In this document: piece by piece, positions 44,648 through 55,653 of the stretch
Numbering within the stretch: the first letter of the stretch is position 1
Layout of the letters: the number at the start of each line of letters is the position of its first letter
DNA from: Novosphingobium terrae
GTDB taxonomy: Bacteria; Pseudomonadota; Alphaproteobacteria; Sphingomonadales; Sphingomonadaceae
Reading direction: 5' to 3'
NCBI RefSeq assembly: GCF_017163935.1
Contig: NZ_JABVZR010000001.1
Coordinates: 1,364,001-1,428,000 of the forward strand
DNA: 64,000 bases
The notes under the pieces: model-generated
What the model saw: only the letters and a program-made list of their open reading frames with translations
What the model was told of the DNA's origin: nothing
Databases searched by the model: none
Translations under genes and position numbers: made by a program

Positions 44648-44679
44648 AATGTCAAAAATCTAGCGCCGAGGTTGACATT
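44648..44679. promoter_or_regulatory. Perfect 8-bp inverted repeat upstream of the Rrf2 gene
   Basis: AATGTCAA (44648-44655) pairs with TTGACATT (44672-44679). The arms start 24 bases apart, close to two helix turns. The site lies in the divergent gap, about 70 bases before the Rrf2 start, and TTGACA itself could be a -35 box. It is a candidate operator for the Rrf2 protein; this is inference. Confidence 0.5.
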
Positions 44680-44750
44680 TCCCGCCAAGAGGCGCTTCAA
44701 GTGATGAAGAGGCTCGCGCGTGTCGACCTCCCCCCGGCTGACCAGATTCC

Positions 44751-45227
44751 ATGCTCTCGCAAAAAACCCGCTATACGATCCGTGCGCTCCAGCATCTGGC
44801 TGATCGCTATCGTCAAGGGCCGATCCGGCTCGACGATATCGCGCAGACCCAGAACATTCCGCGCAAATTCCTCACCGTCATTCTTTCGGAGATGGTGCGT
44901 GAGGGGGTGGTGATCTCGCATCGCGGGCGTGAGGGTGGTTATGAGCTGGCTCTGCCGCCCTGCGATGTGCGCTATGGCGACATCATCCGCCTGACGCGCG
45001 GCTCGCTGGCGCTGGTGCCCTGCGCCAGCCGCTATGCCCATGAACATTGCACCAACTGCCTGCCCGAAGCTGAATGCCGGCTGCGCGGGGTGATGCTGGC
45101 GCTGCGCGACGAAATGGCCGCCATGCTCGACCGGCTGACGCTGGCCGACCCCATCGAGGTGGAGGCGCCCTTCGAGCAATCGCCTGATCTGCCGCGCCCC
45201 TCGCGCGTCAATAAGGGGTTGCGCTGA
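44751..45227 (+). CDS. Rrf2-family transcriptional regulator with Cys cluster
   Basis: This 158-residue regulator has the Rrf2 winged helix at the N-terminus: MLSQKTRYTIRALQHLA, then DDIAQTQNIPRKFLTVILSEMVREGVV and SHRGREGGYELA. A cysteine-rich segment follows, with Cys in LVPCASRYAHEHCTNC and EAECRLR, four in all. Three such Cys bind a [2Fe-2S] or [4Fe-4S] cluster in IscR, NsrR and RsrR, so iron-sulfur or redox sensing is plausible. No iscS or nitrosative stress gene is adjacent, so the regulon is unknown. The inverted repeat upstream may be its own operator. Confidence 0.9.
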   Translation: MLSQKTRYTIRALQHLADRYRQGPIRLDDIAQTQNIPRKFLTVILSEMVREGVVISHRGREGGYELALPPCDVRYGDIIRLTRGSLALVPCASRYAHEHCTNCLPEAECRLRGVMLALRDEMAAMLDRLTLADPIEVEAPFEQSPDLPRPSRVNKGLR

Positions 45228-45362
45228 GCTGTAGGTGATTGTTTTTTAACGATGCTCAACTGTTCCTTTTTAAGGACGCCCATATGAACATCTGTTAATG
45301 CGGTCGGGGTAAATGCATCTCCAGTGGGCCGGTTGTCGCGCCCCGAATCGGGGTTGTGATCC

Positions 45363-45593
45363 ATGGCTACTTCGCCGCATTTTGCCGCTGCCGCGCCGCT
45401 GCCTGACGAAGGCCACACCGCGCGCCTTTCGCCCGCCAATGACGTTCAGGGTGAAACCTGGCTGTCGCCTGAAGACATCAGCGACTCGCTGTCCTCGCAG
45501 CGTGGCGATCGCGCCATCCATATCGAATATGTGCTGATCGCCGCCATCTGGCTGGGCAGCATGGGCGCGGGCCTCTATCGCCTGCTGATGTGA
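45363..45593 (+). CDS. Small hypothetical protein with C-terminal membrane helix (76 aa)
   Basis: The first two thirds are soluble and acidic (PLPDEGHTARLSPANDVQG, LSPEDISDSL). The C-terminus is one hydrophobic helix (YVLIAAIWLGSMGAGLYRLLM), so it is probably tail-anchored in the inner membrane. It is not recognised. A weak ribosome site (GGGG) lies upstream. It sits between the Rrf2 gene and recN on the same strand. Confidence 0.6.
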   Translation: MATSPHFAAAAPLPDEGHTARLSPANDVQGETWLSPEDISDSLSSQRGDRAIHIEYVLIAAIWLGSMGAGLYRLLM

Positions 45594-45676
45594 TGGTTAA
45601 TATCACCGCAGCTTTTGCGAAAACCGTAAAAGCGGGGTGACGGGTCCATTCGCCTGCGCTAGAACAGCGCGCGAAC

Positions 45677-47362
45677 ATGCTGACGACCCTATCCATCCGC
45701 AACATCGTGCTGATCGAGGCGCTTGACCTCGATTTCCACGCTGGCCTGGGCGTGCTGACCGGTGAGACCGGGGCGGGCAAATCGATCCTGCTCGATGCGC
45801 TGGGGCTGGTGCTGGGCGCGCGCGCCGATCTGGGCCTGATCCGCGCGGGCGAAAGCTTGGCCAGCGTGGTCGCCAGCTTCGATGGCGCGCATCTGGCGCA
45901 GGGCCTGACCTCCACGCTGAGCGAGGCCGGGGTGGAGATCGAGCCCGGCGAGCCGCTGATCTTGCGCCGCCAGTTGAAACAGGATGGCGGATCGCGCGCC
46001 TATATCAACGATTCCCCGGTGAGCGTGGCGCTGCTGCGTGAGATCGCGCCTTTCCTCGTGGAAATCCACGGCCAGCACGATGATCGCGGTCTGGTCAATC
46101 CGCGTGGGCACCGCGCCCTGCTGGACCGCTATGTCGGCCATGGCGCCGGGGTGGATGCCGGAGCGGTGGAAACCGCGTGGCGCCGCTGGCGCAAGGCAGA
46201 GGATGCGCTGGCCACCGCCCGCGCCAGGCTTGCCAAGGCTTCGGAAGATCGCGATCTGCTGCTGGCCCATGTCGCTGAACTGGCGACGCTGGCTCCCGTC
46301 GAGGGCGAGGAGGATGAACTCGCCGCTGCCCGCGCCGATATGCAGAAGGGCGAGCGCCTGTCGGGCGATCTGGCCGAATTGTCGCACCTCTTCACCGGCT
46401 CGGACAGCGCTTTGGCGCAGCTGCGTGCTGCCTCCCGCCGCCTCGACCGCATCGCTGGCGAACATGAGTTGCTGGGCGAGGCCCTGGAAGCGCTCGACCG
46501 CGCCATGATCGAGGCGGGCGAGGCCGAGGAACGCATCGAACGCGCGGTGGAAGCGCTGGCCCATGATCCCATGGCCCTCGACCGCATCGAAACCCGCCTC
46601 TTCGACCTGCGCGCCGCCGCCCGCAAGCACGCCTGCGCGGTGGATGACCTGCCCGGCAAGATGCGCGACATGCGTGAGGAACTCGAAGCCATCGAGGCGG
46701 GCGAGGAAGGCCTCGCCGCGCTGGAAAAGGCCGCTCACGAAGGCGGTCTGGAATATCGCGCGCTGGCTGAAGCGCTGAGTGTCGCCCGCGTGGAAGCTGC
46801 CGCGAAACTGGATGTGGCGGTAAAGGGCGAACTGGCTCCGCTGAAGCTGGATGCTGCCCGTTTCCGCACCGCCGTCCTACGCCTGCCCGAGGAACGCTGG
46901 GGTTCTGGCGGCGTCGATGCGGTGGAGTTCATGATCGCCACCAATCCCGGCGCTGATTTCGCGCCGCTGGCCAAGATCGCCTCGGGCGGTGAGCTGTCGC
47001 GCTTTATCCTCGCTCTGAAGGTTGCGCTGGCCGAGGAAGGCGGCGCGGCCACGGTCATTTTCGACGAAATCGACCGCGGTGTCGGCGGCGCAGTGGCTCA
47101 GGCCATTGGCGAGCGTCTGGCGCGTCTGGCCGGCGGGCAGGGCGGGGGGCAGTTGCTCGCCGTTACGCATAGTCCGCAGGTGGCTGCGCGGGGGGGGCAG
47201 CACTATTTTATCGCCAAATCCAGCGATGGAACTGTCACGCGCACCGGCGTCCAGCAGCTGGATGAGGATGGGCGGCGGCATGAGATCGCACGTATGCTAT
47301 CCGGCGCGGAGATTACGCCGGAGGCAAGGGCTCAGGCGGAGAGGTTGCTGGAAGGGGTTTAA
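45677..47362 (+). CDS. recN: DNA repair protein RecN
   Basis: This 561-residue SMC-like ATPase acts in double-strand break repair. Walker A is GETGAGKS at residues 29-36 and the Q-loop region is VEIHGQHDDRGLV. A long helical, Glu/Ala-rich middle (about 155-390) forms the coiled coil. The signature is IASGGELSRF, Walker B is ATVIFDEIDRGVGG, and the H-loop follows at VTHSPQVAARG. Length fits the family. A full copy of the palindromic element begins ten bases after its stop. Confidence 0.95.
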   Translation: MLTTLSIRNIVLIEALDLDFHAGLGVLTGETGAGKSILLDALGLVLGARADLGLIRAGESLASVVASFDGAHLAQGLTSTLSEAGVEIEPGEPLILRRQLKQDGGSRAYINDSPVSVALLREIAPFLVEIHGQHDDRGLVNPRGHRALLDRYVGHGAGVDAGAVETAWRRWRKAEDALATARARLAKASEDRDLLLAHVAELATLAPVEGEEDELAAARADMQKGERLSGDLAELSHLFTGSDSALAQLRAASRRLDRIAGEHELLGEALEALDRAMIEAGEAEERIERAVEALAHDPMALDRIETRLFDLRAAARKHACAVDDLPGKMRDMREELEAIEAGEEGLAALEKAAHEGGLEYRALAEALSVARVEAAAKLDVAVKGELAPLKLDAARFRTAVLRLPEERWGSGGVDAVEFMIATNPGADFAPLAKIASGGELSRFILALKVALAEEGGAATVIFDEIDRGVGGAVAQAIGERLARLAGGQGGGQLLAVTHSPQVAARGGQHYFIAKSSDGTVTRTGVQQLDEDGRRHEIARMLSGAEITPEARAQAERLLEGV

Positions 47363-47371
47363 GAAGGACAA

Positions 47372-47610
47372 TGCGAGGGTGTTACACCCTCGCGCTCCCG
47401 GAACGTCTCCCGACGAAAGGGCAATGGTGCCCCTATCGTGGTGCCCGGCCTCTCCACCTGCGCAATCTTTAGCGCCGCAGGCAATTATCCCTCAGAACCA
47501 AAGGCTGACCTGCGAATTTTAAAGCCTGCGGCGCTCTGAACCCGTGCCTGCCCGATAGTCAGGGCGCAACGAAGACAGTAATGGGAGCGCGAGGGGGTAA
47601 CCCCCTCGCA
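47372..47610 (+). mobile_element. MITE-like palindromic element, full copy 1 (239 bp)
   Basis: The two ends are inverted copies of each other, and each is itself a palindrome. The left end has arms GCGAGGGTGT/ACACCCTCGC (47373-47393) and the right end GCGAGGGGGT/ACCCCCTCGC (47589-47609). An inner 12-bp inverted repeat AGCGCCGCAGGC (47471-47482) pairs with GCCTGCGGCGCT (47524-47535). No ORF is present. It fills the gap between recN and the acetyltransferase gene. The T-rich tract after its right end could also terminate transcription. Confidence 0.85.
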
Positions 47611-47636
47611 TTGTCCTTTTCTCTTAAAGGTCCTTC

Positions 47637-48314
47637 ATGTCCCCTTTGGATCGCCCCATCTGGTCCGCCTTCAACGGCCCGCAAGCTGCACTGGCGCAAT
47701 GGAACTCCGCGAAGACGGCGCTGCGCATCGACCCCGGCTATGGCCCTTTCGTCGCCGCTGCGCCGGGTGAAGAGCATGCCCTGATCGATCTTCTGACGAG
47801 TGATGAGGATCAGATCCTGGTTGTGGAGCCGGAGGGTTTTACCCCGCCGCCCGGGCTGCAGGTGGTCAAGCAGGGCATGCTGATGCAGATGGTGGCGCAG
47901 GGCGCTCCGCCTGCTTTCGATCCGGAGGGGATCGCGCTTCTGGGCGAGGACGACGTGGCGGATATGGGGGCTCTGGCGCTGGCCAATCAGCCGGGGCCGT
48001 GGGCCGGCAGGACGCATCTTTACGGCGATTATTTCGGTATTCGTCATGACAGCCGCGTCGTCGCCATGGCGGGGGAACGGATGCGCCCGGCGGCAGGATT
48101 CGCGGAGGTCAGCGGAGTGTGTACCGATCCGGCGTTTCGCGGGCGCGGTTATGCGGCCAAGCTGATCGGGCGCGTGATGGCGGGGTTCGCGGCGCGTGGC
48201 GATGCGGCTTTTCTGCACAGTTGGGCGAATAATGCCGGAGCGATTGCGCTTTATGAACAGTTGGGTTTCACTCAGCGTATAAGGCTGGTGGCGATGGCGC
48301 TGCGGCGCGGCTAA
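47637..48314 (+). CDS. GNAT-family N-acetyltransferase
   Basis: This 225-residue protein carries a C-terminal acetyl-CoA-binding core with EVSGVCTDPAFRGRGYAAKLI (motif A, R-G-x-G-x-A) and HSWANNAGAIALYEQLGF (motif B). The N-terminal third is less conserved and may position the substrate, as in FR47-like members. The acceptor is unknown. It lies between the palindromic element and ligA, nine bases before ligA, so co-transcription is likely. Confidence 0.88.
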   Translation: MSPLDRPIWSAFNGPQAALAQWNSAKTALRIDPGYGPFVAAAPGEEHALIDLLTSDEDQILVVEPEGFTPPPGLQVVKQGMLMQMVAQGAPPAFDPEGIALLGEDDVADMGALALANQPGPWAGRTHLYGDYFGIRHDSRVVAMAGERMRPAAGFAEVSGVCTDPAFRGRGYAAKLIGRVMAGFAARGDAAFLHSWANNAGAIALYEQLGFTQRIRLVAMALRRG

Positions 48315-50495
<2,181 letters not shown>

Positions 50496-50603
50496 ATTCT
50501 TCTCGCAACCGATACTGTAATTCCCTCTTGGGGCGCCGTGCCGATTGGATTAGCCATAGCGCCGCGACGCTCTCGCTTCGATGGCGTCCCGAGGGAGAGT
50601 GCG

Positions 50604-51368
50604 ATGATGAGCAAGTCTGTTTGGCGCGCCGGGGCTATGACTTTGGCGCTGAGTGTCGGCGTGCTGGGGGCCGGGTTCGCCACGGCCAAGCCGACCCATG
50701 TGGCAGGCGCATCGCCCGCCATCGCCGCCGCTCTGGCCGACAAGGCGCGCCCCGAAACGGACACCTCGCGCGATGAGGCCCGCAAGCCCGGCGCGCTGCT
50801 TGCCTTCGCCCGCGTCCACCCCGGTGAGAAGGTGGGCGAGTTGCTGCCCGGCGGCGGTTACTTCACGCGGCTGATCTCCAGGATCGTCGGCGAAAAGGGC
50901 GCGGTCTATTCGTGGATTCCGGGTGAAGGCCCCACGCGAGGCACCGCAAACTTCAAGGTCGTGCCGGATGTGAACTACACCAATGTCTCGCTGGTGCGCG
51001 GCCCGGCCTTCTCGGCGCCCGAGAAGCTGGATCTGGTGTGGACCAGCCAGAACTATCACGACCTTCACCACCACGGCGGCAATGCCGAGGCCACCAATGC
51101 CGCCGCTTTCGAGGCTCTGAAGCCCGGCGGCTATTATTTCGTCACCGATCACGCCGGAGCCAAGGGTACGGGTGACAGCCAGACCGATGCGCTGCATCGC
51201 ATCGATCCCGAACTGGTGAAGAGCGAAGTCGCCAAGGCCGGGTTCAAGCTGGTGGGGGAGAGCAAGGCTCTGGCCAATGCTTCCGACGATCACACCGTCA
51301 GCGTGTTCAAGATCCACGACAAGACGGATCAGTTCGTGTTTCTGTTTCAGAAGCCCAAGGGGAAGTAA
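50604..51368 (+). CDS. Secreted class I methyltransferase-like protein
   Basis: This 254-residue protein begins with a signal peptide (MMSKSVWRAGAMTLALSVGVLGAGFATA). A Rossmann-like methyltransferase core follows: KVGELLPGGGYFTRLISRIVG corresponds to the SAM-binding segment, with ALKPGGYYFVTDHAG as the usual post-motif. Such exported proteins occur in Sphingomonadales and are annotated as methyltransferases. How SAM would reach the periplasm is unclear, so the catalytic role is uncertain. The ATG at 50604 has GAGGGAGAG upstream. A full palindromic element starts 15 bases after the stop. Confidence 0.8.
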   Translation: MMSKSVWRAGAMTLALSVGVLGAGFATAKPTHVAGASPAIAAALADKARPETDTSRDEARKPGALLAFARVHPGEKVGELLPGGGYFTRLISRIVGEKGAVYSWIPGEGPTRGTANFKVVPDVNYTNVSLVRGPAFSAPEKLDLVWTSQNYHDLHHHGGNAEATNAAAFEALKPGGYYFVTDHAGAKGTGDSQTDALHRIDPELVKSEVAKAGFKLVGESKALANASDDHTVSVFKIHDKTDQFVFLFQKPKGK

Positions 51369-51383
51369 GCTAAGGAGGATAAG

Positions 51384-51624
51384 TGCGAGGGGGTTACCCC
51401 CTCGCGCTCCTATGACGTCTTCCGACGCTAGGGCAGTGGCGCCGAAATGGAGCGCCCAGCCTCTCCACCTGCGCAGCGCTAGGCGCCGCAGGCAATCGAC
51501 ATTTTTCATACGATGGGGGGGCGCTGGCAAATTTAAAGCCTGCGGCCCTCAGAATCCGCGCCTGCCTGTCAGCTTGGGCGCAACGTAGACACTAAAGGGA
51601 GCGCGAGGGTGTAACACCCTCGCA
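51384..51624 (+). mobile_element. MITE-like palindromic element, full copy 2 (241 bp)
   Basis: It has the same organisation and orientation as the copy at 47372. The left palindrome arms are GCGAGGGGGT/ACCCCCTCGC (51385-51405), and the right arms are GCGAGGGTGT/ACACCCTCGC (51603-51623). An inner GCCGCAGGC (51485-51493) pairs with GCCTGCGGC (51538-51546). Shared inner segments include CCTCTCCACCTGCGCA and AAAGCCTGCGG. It lies between convergent genes. Confidence 0.85.
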
Positions 51625-51646
51625 TTTCCTCTTCCTTCTTAACCCC

Positions 51647-52681
51647 TTATCCCCACTTTTTCGCCCAATCCGGCAACTGCCCCGGACGGCTCGCCCGCAC
51701 GCGCACATCGTTCCGCTTGCGCAGCCACAGCACAGACCAATCGCCATGCACCGCCCGTCGCGCGATCCGCAGCCCGGCGCGACGGCAGGCGGCGCGCACC
51801 TGCTCCTCCTGCGTGGAGAGCAGCCCGGCCAGCAGCAGCGATCCGCCCGGCACCAGCGCCTTGGCGAAATCGGGCGCCAGCTCGATCAGCGGCCCGGCGA
51901 GGATGTTGGCGATCAGCAGATCATAGGGCCCGCGCGATTGCAGGACGGGATCGTCCATACCGTCGGCGATCAGCATGGTGAGCTGGCCGGCGCCGGCGCC
52001 CGGCGCGATGTCGTTGATCTCGATGTTATGCTCGACCACGCCGAGGCAGGCGGCATCGATGTCCGAGGCGGTGGCCAGAGCGCGGGGCCACAGATGCAGG
52101 CCCGCGAAGGCCAGCAAGCCGGTGCCGGTGCCGATATCGGCCAGATTGCGGACCACCAGACCCTCGGCCTTCATCAGGCTGAGCATGGTCAGGCATCCGG
52201 CGGTGGTGGCGTGGTGGCCGGTGCCGAAGGCGCGGCTGGCGGGGATGGTGAAGGCGCGGATGCCTTCGGGGGGCTCCACGGGAAAATCAGGCGTATGGAC
52301 GATAAAGCGCCCGGCGTGGATCGGTTCGAGGCCGGATTGGGAGAGGGTGATCCAGTCCTGATCGGGCAGGCGTTCCTCATTCATCTTCGGGGCCTTGCCC
52401 TTGCCGTCTTCGCCGGCGAACAGGGCCTTGATCGCGCTGCGGTCGGCGGCAGTGGGCTGGCGGGGCAGGAAGACGTCCATGCGCCAGTCTTCGGGCTTGT
52501 CGTCGGCGATCTCGCAGCCGGAGAGGATGACCGTTTCATCCCAGTCCCAGGCATCTTCATGGGCGATCAGCGCGGCTTCGATCTGCCAGCGCGGGCCGAA
52601 GAGGGTGATCTGCCAGCTTTGCTCCTCGGCTTCATCGGCGGGAGGTGTGACGGGGTTCTGGGATGCGGGTTTACGGGCCAT
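51647..52681 (-). CDS. prmA: Ribosomal protein L11 methyltransferase
   Basis: This 344-residue SAM enzyme trimethylates ribosomal protein L11 in the cytoplasm. The SAM motif NLADIGTGTGLLAFAGLHLW, the post motif LLIANILAGPLIELAPD and the GTGHHATTAGCL active-site loop are typical of PrmA. The N-terminal recognition domain (about 1-120) is present. Length is slightly above the ~300 norm owing to N-terminal and linker insertions. It converges with the secreted methyltransferase-like gene, and the palindromic element lies between them. Confidence 0.92.
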   Translation of the reverse strand: MARKPASQNPVTPPADEAEEQSWQITLFGPRWQIEAALIAHEDAWDWDETVILSGCEIADDKPEDWRMDVFLPRQPTAADRSAIKALFAGEDGKGKAPKMNEERLPDQDWITLSQSGLEPIHAGRFIVHTPDFPVEPPEGIRAFTIPASRAFGTGHHATTAGCLTMLSLMKAEGLVVRNLADIGTGTGLLAFAGLHLWPRALATASDIDAACLGVVEHNIEINDIAPGAGAGQLTMLIADGMDDPVLQSRGPYDLLIANILAGPLIELAPDFAKALVPGGSLLLAGLLSTQEEQVRAACRRAGLRIARRAVHGDWSVLWLRKRNDVRVRASRPGQLPDWAKKWG

Positions 52682-52844
52682 GCGCGCGGCATAGCGTCAG
52701 TGTCCGGCCTCGCCAAGGGGCAGTCCGCGCATGAGCGCTATGGGGCAGCAGCGCATGCGTATGGCAAGAAGCTGAACGGCAGATGGTCGTAAGGCCTTTC
52801 TGACGCTTGCATGGTGTCGCGTTTTGGCTATGGGAAATATTCAC

Positions 52845-52861
52845 GCGGGGCATGACCCCGC
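52845..52861 (+). promoter_or_regulatory. Hairpin in the sdhC leader
   Basis: GCGGGG (52845-52850) pairs with CCCCGC (52856-52861) around a 5-base loop, 42 bases before the sdhC ATG. No T-run follows, so it may influence mRNA stability rather than termination. The gap 52682-52844 presumably holds the sdh promoter and shows no gene. Confidence 0.45.
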
Positions 52862-52903
52862 AATGCAGCAACGTGAATGCAGCAAACACAAAGGATTCCA
52901 CCG

Positions 52904-53305
52904 ATGGCCCAAGGCGCCACTGGCAAAAAGGCACGGCCGCTTTCCCCGCACCTTTCGATCTGGCGCTGGGGCCCGGCGATGTTCACCTCGATCATGCACC
53001 GCGTGTCGGGCAATGGTCTGGCCGTGGTGGGGCTGGGTGCCCTGCTGTGCTGGCTGGGCACGCTGGCCGCCGGTCCTGAGGCTTATGCCAAATATGCCGC
53101 CTTCGCGGTGAGCCCGCTGGGCCGCATCGTCTTTGTGGGCATCAGCTGGGCCTATTTCAACCATCTGTGCTCGGGCCTGCGCCACCTGCTGATGGACATC
53201 GGCGGCGGTTTCGAGGTGAAGACCAACAACATGTGGTCGATCCTGACGCATGTGTTCGGCGTGCTGCTCACCGTGGTCTTCTGGGCCATCCTGCTGCTGC
53301 GCTGA
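52904..53305 (+). CDS. sdhC: Succinate dehydrogenase cytochrome b556 subunit
   Basis: This 133-residue inner-membrane subunit has three hydrophobic helices. RPLSPHLSIWRWGPAMFTSIMHRVSG is the quinone-site region at the N-terminus, and NHLCSGLRHLLMDIG carries His94, the likely heme ligand. The ATG at 52904 has AAGGA eight bases upstream; a longer frame from 52877 is not needed. It opens the sdhC-sdhD-sdhA run. Confidence 0.95.
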   Translation: MAQGATGKKARPLSPHLSIWRWGPAMFTSIMHRVSGNGLAVVGLGALLCWLGTLAAGPEAYAKYAAFAVSPLGRIVFVGISWAYFNHLCSGLRHLLMDIGGGFEVKTNNMWSILTHVFGVLLTVVFWAILLLR

Positions 53306-53317
53306 GGGAGATAGACG

Positions 53318-53701
53318 ATGGGTAACGGAACCTCGATCGGCCGCGTTCGCGGGCTGGGCTCGGCGCATTCGGGCGCGCATCACTGGATCGTGCAGCGCGT
53401 CTCGGCCATCGGCAATCTGGTGCTGACGGCATGGTTCGCCGTCTCGCTGCTGCTGATGCCCAATTTCAACTACATCACCGTGCATGACTGGATTGTCAGC
53501 CCGGTGTCGGCGGTGGCGCTGTCGCTGCTGATCATTTCTGTGTTCTGGCATGTGCGCCTGGGCATGCAGGTCCTGATCGAGGACTATCTGCATGAAGCCG
53601 GCACGAAGTTCGTTGCGCTGGCCGCGCTGAACCTCGTGGTCTTCGGCGCCGCCTTCTACGGCGTGTTCACCATCGCCCGCCTCGCTCTGGGAGCTGCTTG
53701 A
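53318..53701 (+). CDS. sdhD: Succinate dehydrogenase hydrophobic anchor subunit
   Basis: This 127-residue protein has three predicted membrane helices. [23 protein letters not shown] and [19 protein letters not shown] place the family residues that contribute to the quinone site and heme pocket. It follows sdhC by 12 bases and precedes sdhA by one base, so the three are one operon. Confidence 0.93.
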   Translation: MGNGTSIGRVRGLGSAHSGAHHWIVQRVSAIGNLVLTAWFAVSLLLMPNFNYITVHDWIVSPVSAVALSLLIISVFWHVRLGMQVLIEDYLHEAGTKFVALAALNLVVFGAAFYGVFTIARLALGAA

Positions 53702-53702
53702 G

Positions 53703-55511
53703 ATGTCCGCCCCTTCCTACAAGATCATCGACCATATCTATGACACCGTGGTGGTGGGCGCGGGCGGTTCGGGCCTGCGCGCCACGATGGGTGCTGCCGA
53801 AGCTGGTCTGAAGACCGCCTGCATCACCAAGGTGTTCCCCACCCGCAGCCACACCGTGGCGGCGCAGGGCGGCATCGCGGCTTCGCTGTGCAACAACACG
53901 CCCGACCACTGGACCTGGCACATGTACGACACCGTCAAGGGGTCGGACTGGCTGGGCGACCAGGACGCTATCGAGTACATGGTGCGCGAGGCGCCTGCCG
54001 CCGTTTACGAGCTGGAGCACGCTGGCGTGCCCTTCAGCCGCAACGCCGACGGCACGATCTATCAGCGCCCCTTCGGCGGCCACATGCAGAACATGGGCGA
54101 AGGCCCGCCGGTGCAGCGCACCTGCGCCGCTGCCGACCGTACCGGTCACGCCATGCTTCACGCGCTGTATCAGCAGTCGCTCAAGTATGACGCCGACTTC
54201 TTCATCGAATATTTCGCCATCGACCTCATCATGGACAATGGCAAATGCGTCGGCGTGATCGCGCTGTGCATGGATGACGGCACGATCCACCGCTTCCGCT
54301 CGCAGGCCGTGGTGCTGGCGACCGGCGGCTATGGCCGTTCCTATTACACCGCCACCTCGGCCCATACCTGCACCGGCGACGGCGGCGGCATGGTGCTGCG
54401 CGCCGGCCTGCCCCTGCAGGACATGGAATTCGTGCAGTTCCACCCCACCGGCATCTACGGCGCGGGCGTGCTGATCACCGAGGGCGCGCGCGGCGAGGGC
54501 GGTTACCTCACCAACTCGCAGGGCGAGCGCTTCATGGAGCGTTATGCTCCCTCGGCGAAGGATCTGGCCTCGCGTGACGTGGTCAGCCGTTCGATGGCGC
54601 TGGAAATCCGCGAAGGCCGCGGCGTGGGCCCCCATGCCGACCACATCTACCTGCACCTCGATCACATCGATCCCAAGGTGCTGGCCGAGCGTCTGCCGGG
54701 CATCACCGAGAGCGGCAAGATCTTCGCCGGTGTCGACCTGACCCGCCAGCCGCTGCCTGTGGTGCCCACCGTGCACTACAACATGGGCGGTATTCCCTGT
54801 AACTATCACGGCGAAGTCGTGACCATCGGCCCGGATGGCAATCCGGATCACGTGGTCCCCGGCCTGTTCGCCGTGGGCGAGGCGGCCTGCGTTTCGGTGC
54901 ATGGCGCCAACCGTCTGGGTTCGAACTCGCTGATCGATCTGGTCGTCTTCGGGCGCGCCACCGGCCACCGTCTGAAGGAAATCGTGAAGCCGGGCGCTGC
55001 CCAGCCCGAACTGCCCAAGGACTCGGCCGATCTGGCGCTGGGCCGTCTGGACCACTTCCGAAACGCCAATGGCGGCAGCTCGACGGCGGAAATCCGCACC
55101 GAGATGCAGCGCGCCATGTCGCAGCACGCCGCCGTGTTCCGCACCGACGAGCTGATGGCCGAAGGCAAGCACAAGCTGGCCGACACCTATGCCCGCATGA
55201 AGGACATCAAGGTGACCGACCGCTCGCTGATCTGGAACAGCGATCTGGTCGAGACGCTGGAGCTGGACAACCTCATCAGCCAGGCCTCGGTCACGCTGCA
55301 TGGCGCCCATGCCCGCAAGGAAAGCCGCGGCGCCCATGCGCATGAGGACTTCCCCGATCGCAACGATGCCGAGTGGATGAAGCACACCGTCGCCTGGTTC
55401 GACGGTTGGGGCGGCAATGGCGGCGGCGTGAAGCTGGACTACCGTCCGGTCCACGAATACACGCTGACCGACGATGTCAGCTACATCAAGCCGAAGAAGC
55501 GCGTGTACTGA
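53703..55511 (+). CDS. sdhA: Succinate dehydrogenase flavoprotein subunit
   Basis: This 602-residue protein oxidises succinate with covalently bound [18 protein letters not shown] is the dinucleotide motif, and [12 protein letters not shown] carries the His (about 50) that binds [26 protein letters not shown] and [16 protein letters not shown] line the active site. Length fits the family. A terminator follows, and the iron-sulfur subunit gene sdhB, often next in this order, is absent here. Confidence 0.97.
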   Translation: MSAPSYKIIDHIYDTVVVGAGGSGLRATMGAAEAGLKTACITKVFPTRSHTVAAQGGIAASLCNNTPDHWTWHMYDTVKGSDWLGDQDAIEYMVREAPAAVYELEHAGVPFSRNADGTIYQRPFGGHMQNMGEGPPVQRTCAAADRTGHAMLHALYQQSLKYDADFFIEYFAIDLIMDNGKCVGVIALCMDDGTIHRFRSQAVVLATGGYGRSYYTATSAHTCTGDGGGMVLRAGLPLQDMEFVQFHPTGIYGAGVLITEGARGEGGYLTNSQGERFMERYAPSAKDLASRDVVSRSMALEIREGRGVGPHADHIYLHLDHIDPKVLAERLPGITESGKIFAGVDLTRQPLPVVPTVHYNMGGIPCNYHGEVVTIGPDGNPDHVVPGLFAVGEAACVSVHGANRLGSNSLIDLVVFGRATGHRLKEIVKPGAAQPELPKDSADLALGRLDHFRNANGGSSTAEIRTEMQRAMSQHAAVFRTDELMAEGKHKLADTYARMKDIKVTDRSLIWNSDLVETLELDNLISQASVTLHGAHARKESRGAHAHEDFPDRNDAEWMKHTVAWFDGWGGNGGGVKLDYRPVHEYTLTDDVSYIKPKKRVY

Positions 55512-55529
55512 TCGCTTCTAACGCGGCTT

Positions 55530-55569
55530 AAAAAAGGGGCTGGAAGGCGCAGGCTTTCCGGCCCTTTTT
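55530..55569 (+). terminator. Intrinsic terminator after sdhA
   Basis: AAAAAGGG at the left pairs with CCCTTTTT at the right (55530-55537 and 55562-55569). The stem continues with CTGGAA against TTCCGG, with one bulged G. It ends in five T and closes the sdhCDA operon. Confidence 0.85.
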
Positions 55570-55653
55570 GTTGCGCGCCTGTTGCTGGCTGACGATGCTG
55601 TGTATCACTTGCAGGATGGGCAGGAAGCATCTTGCCGGGCGGCTCGGTTTGTG

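Noticed and set aside
53667..55454. Minus-strand frame of 595 codons opposite sdhA
   Set aside because: sdhA is unambiguous. The antisense frame is a shadow.
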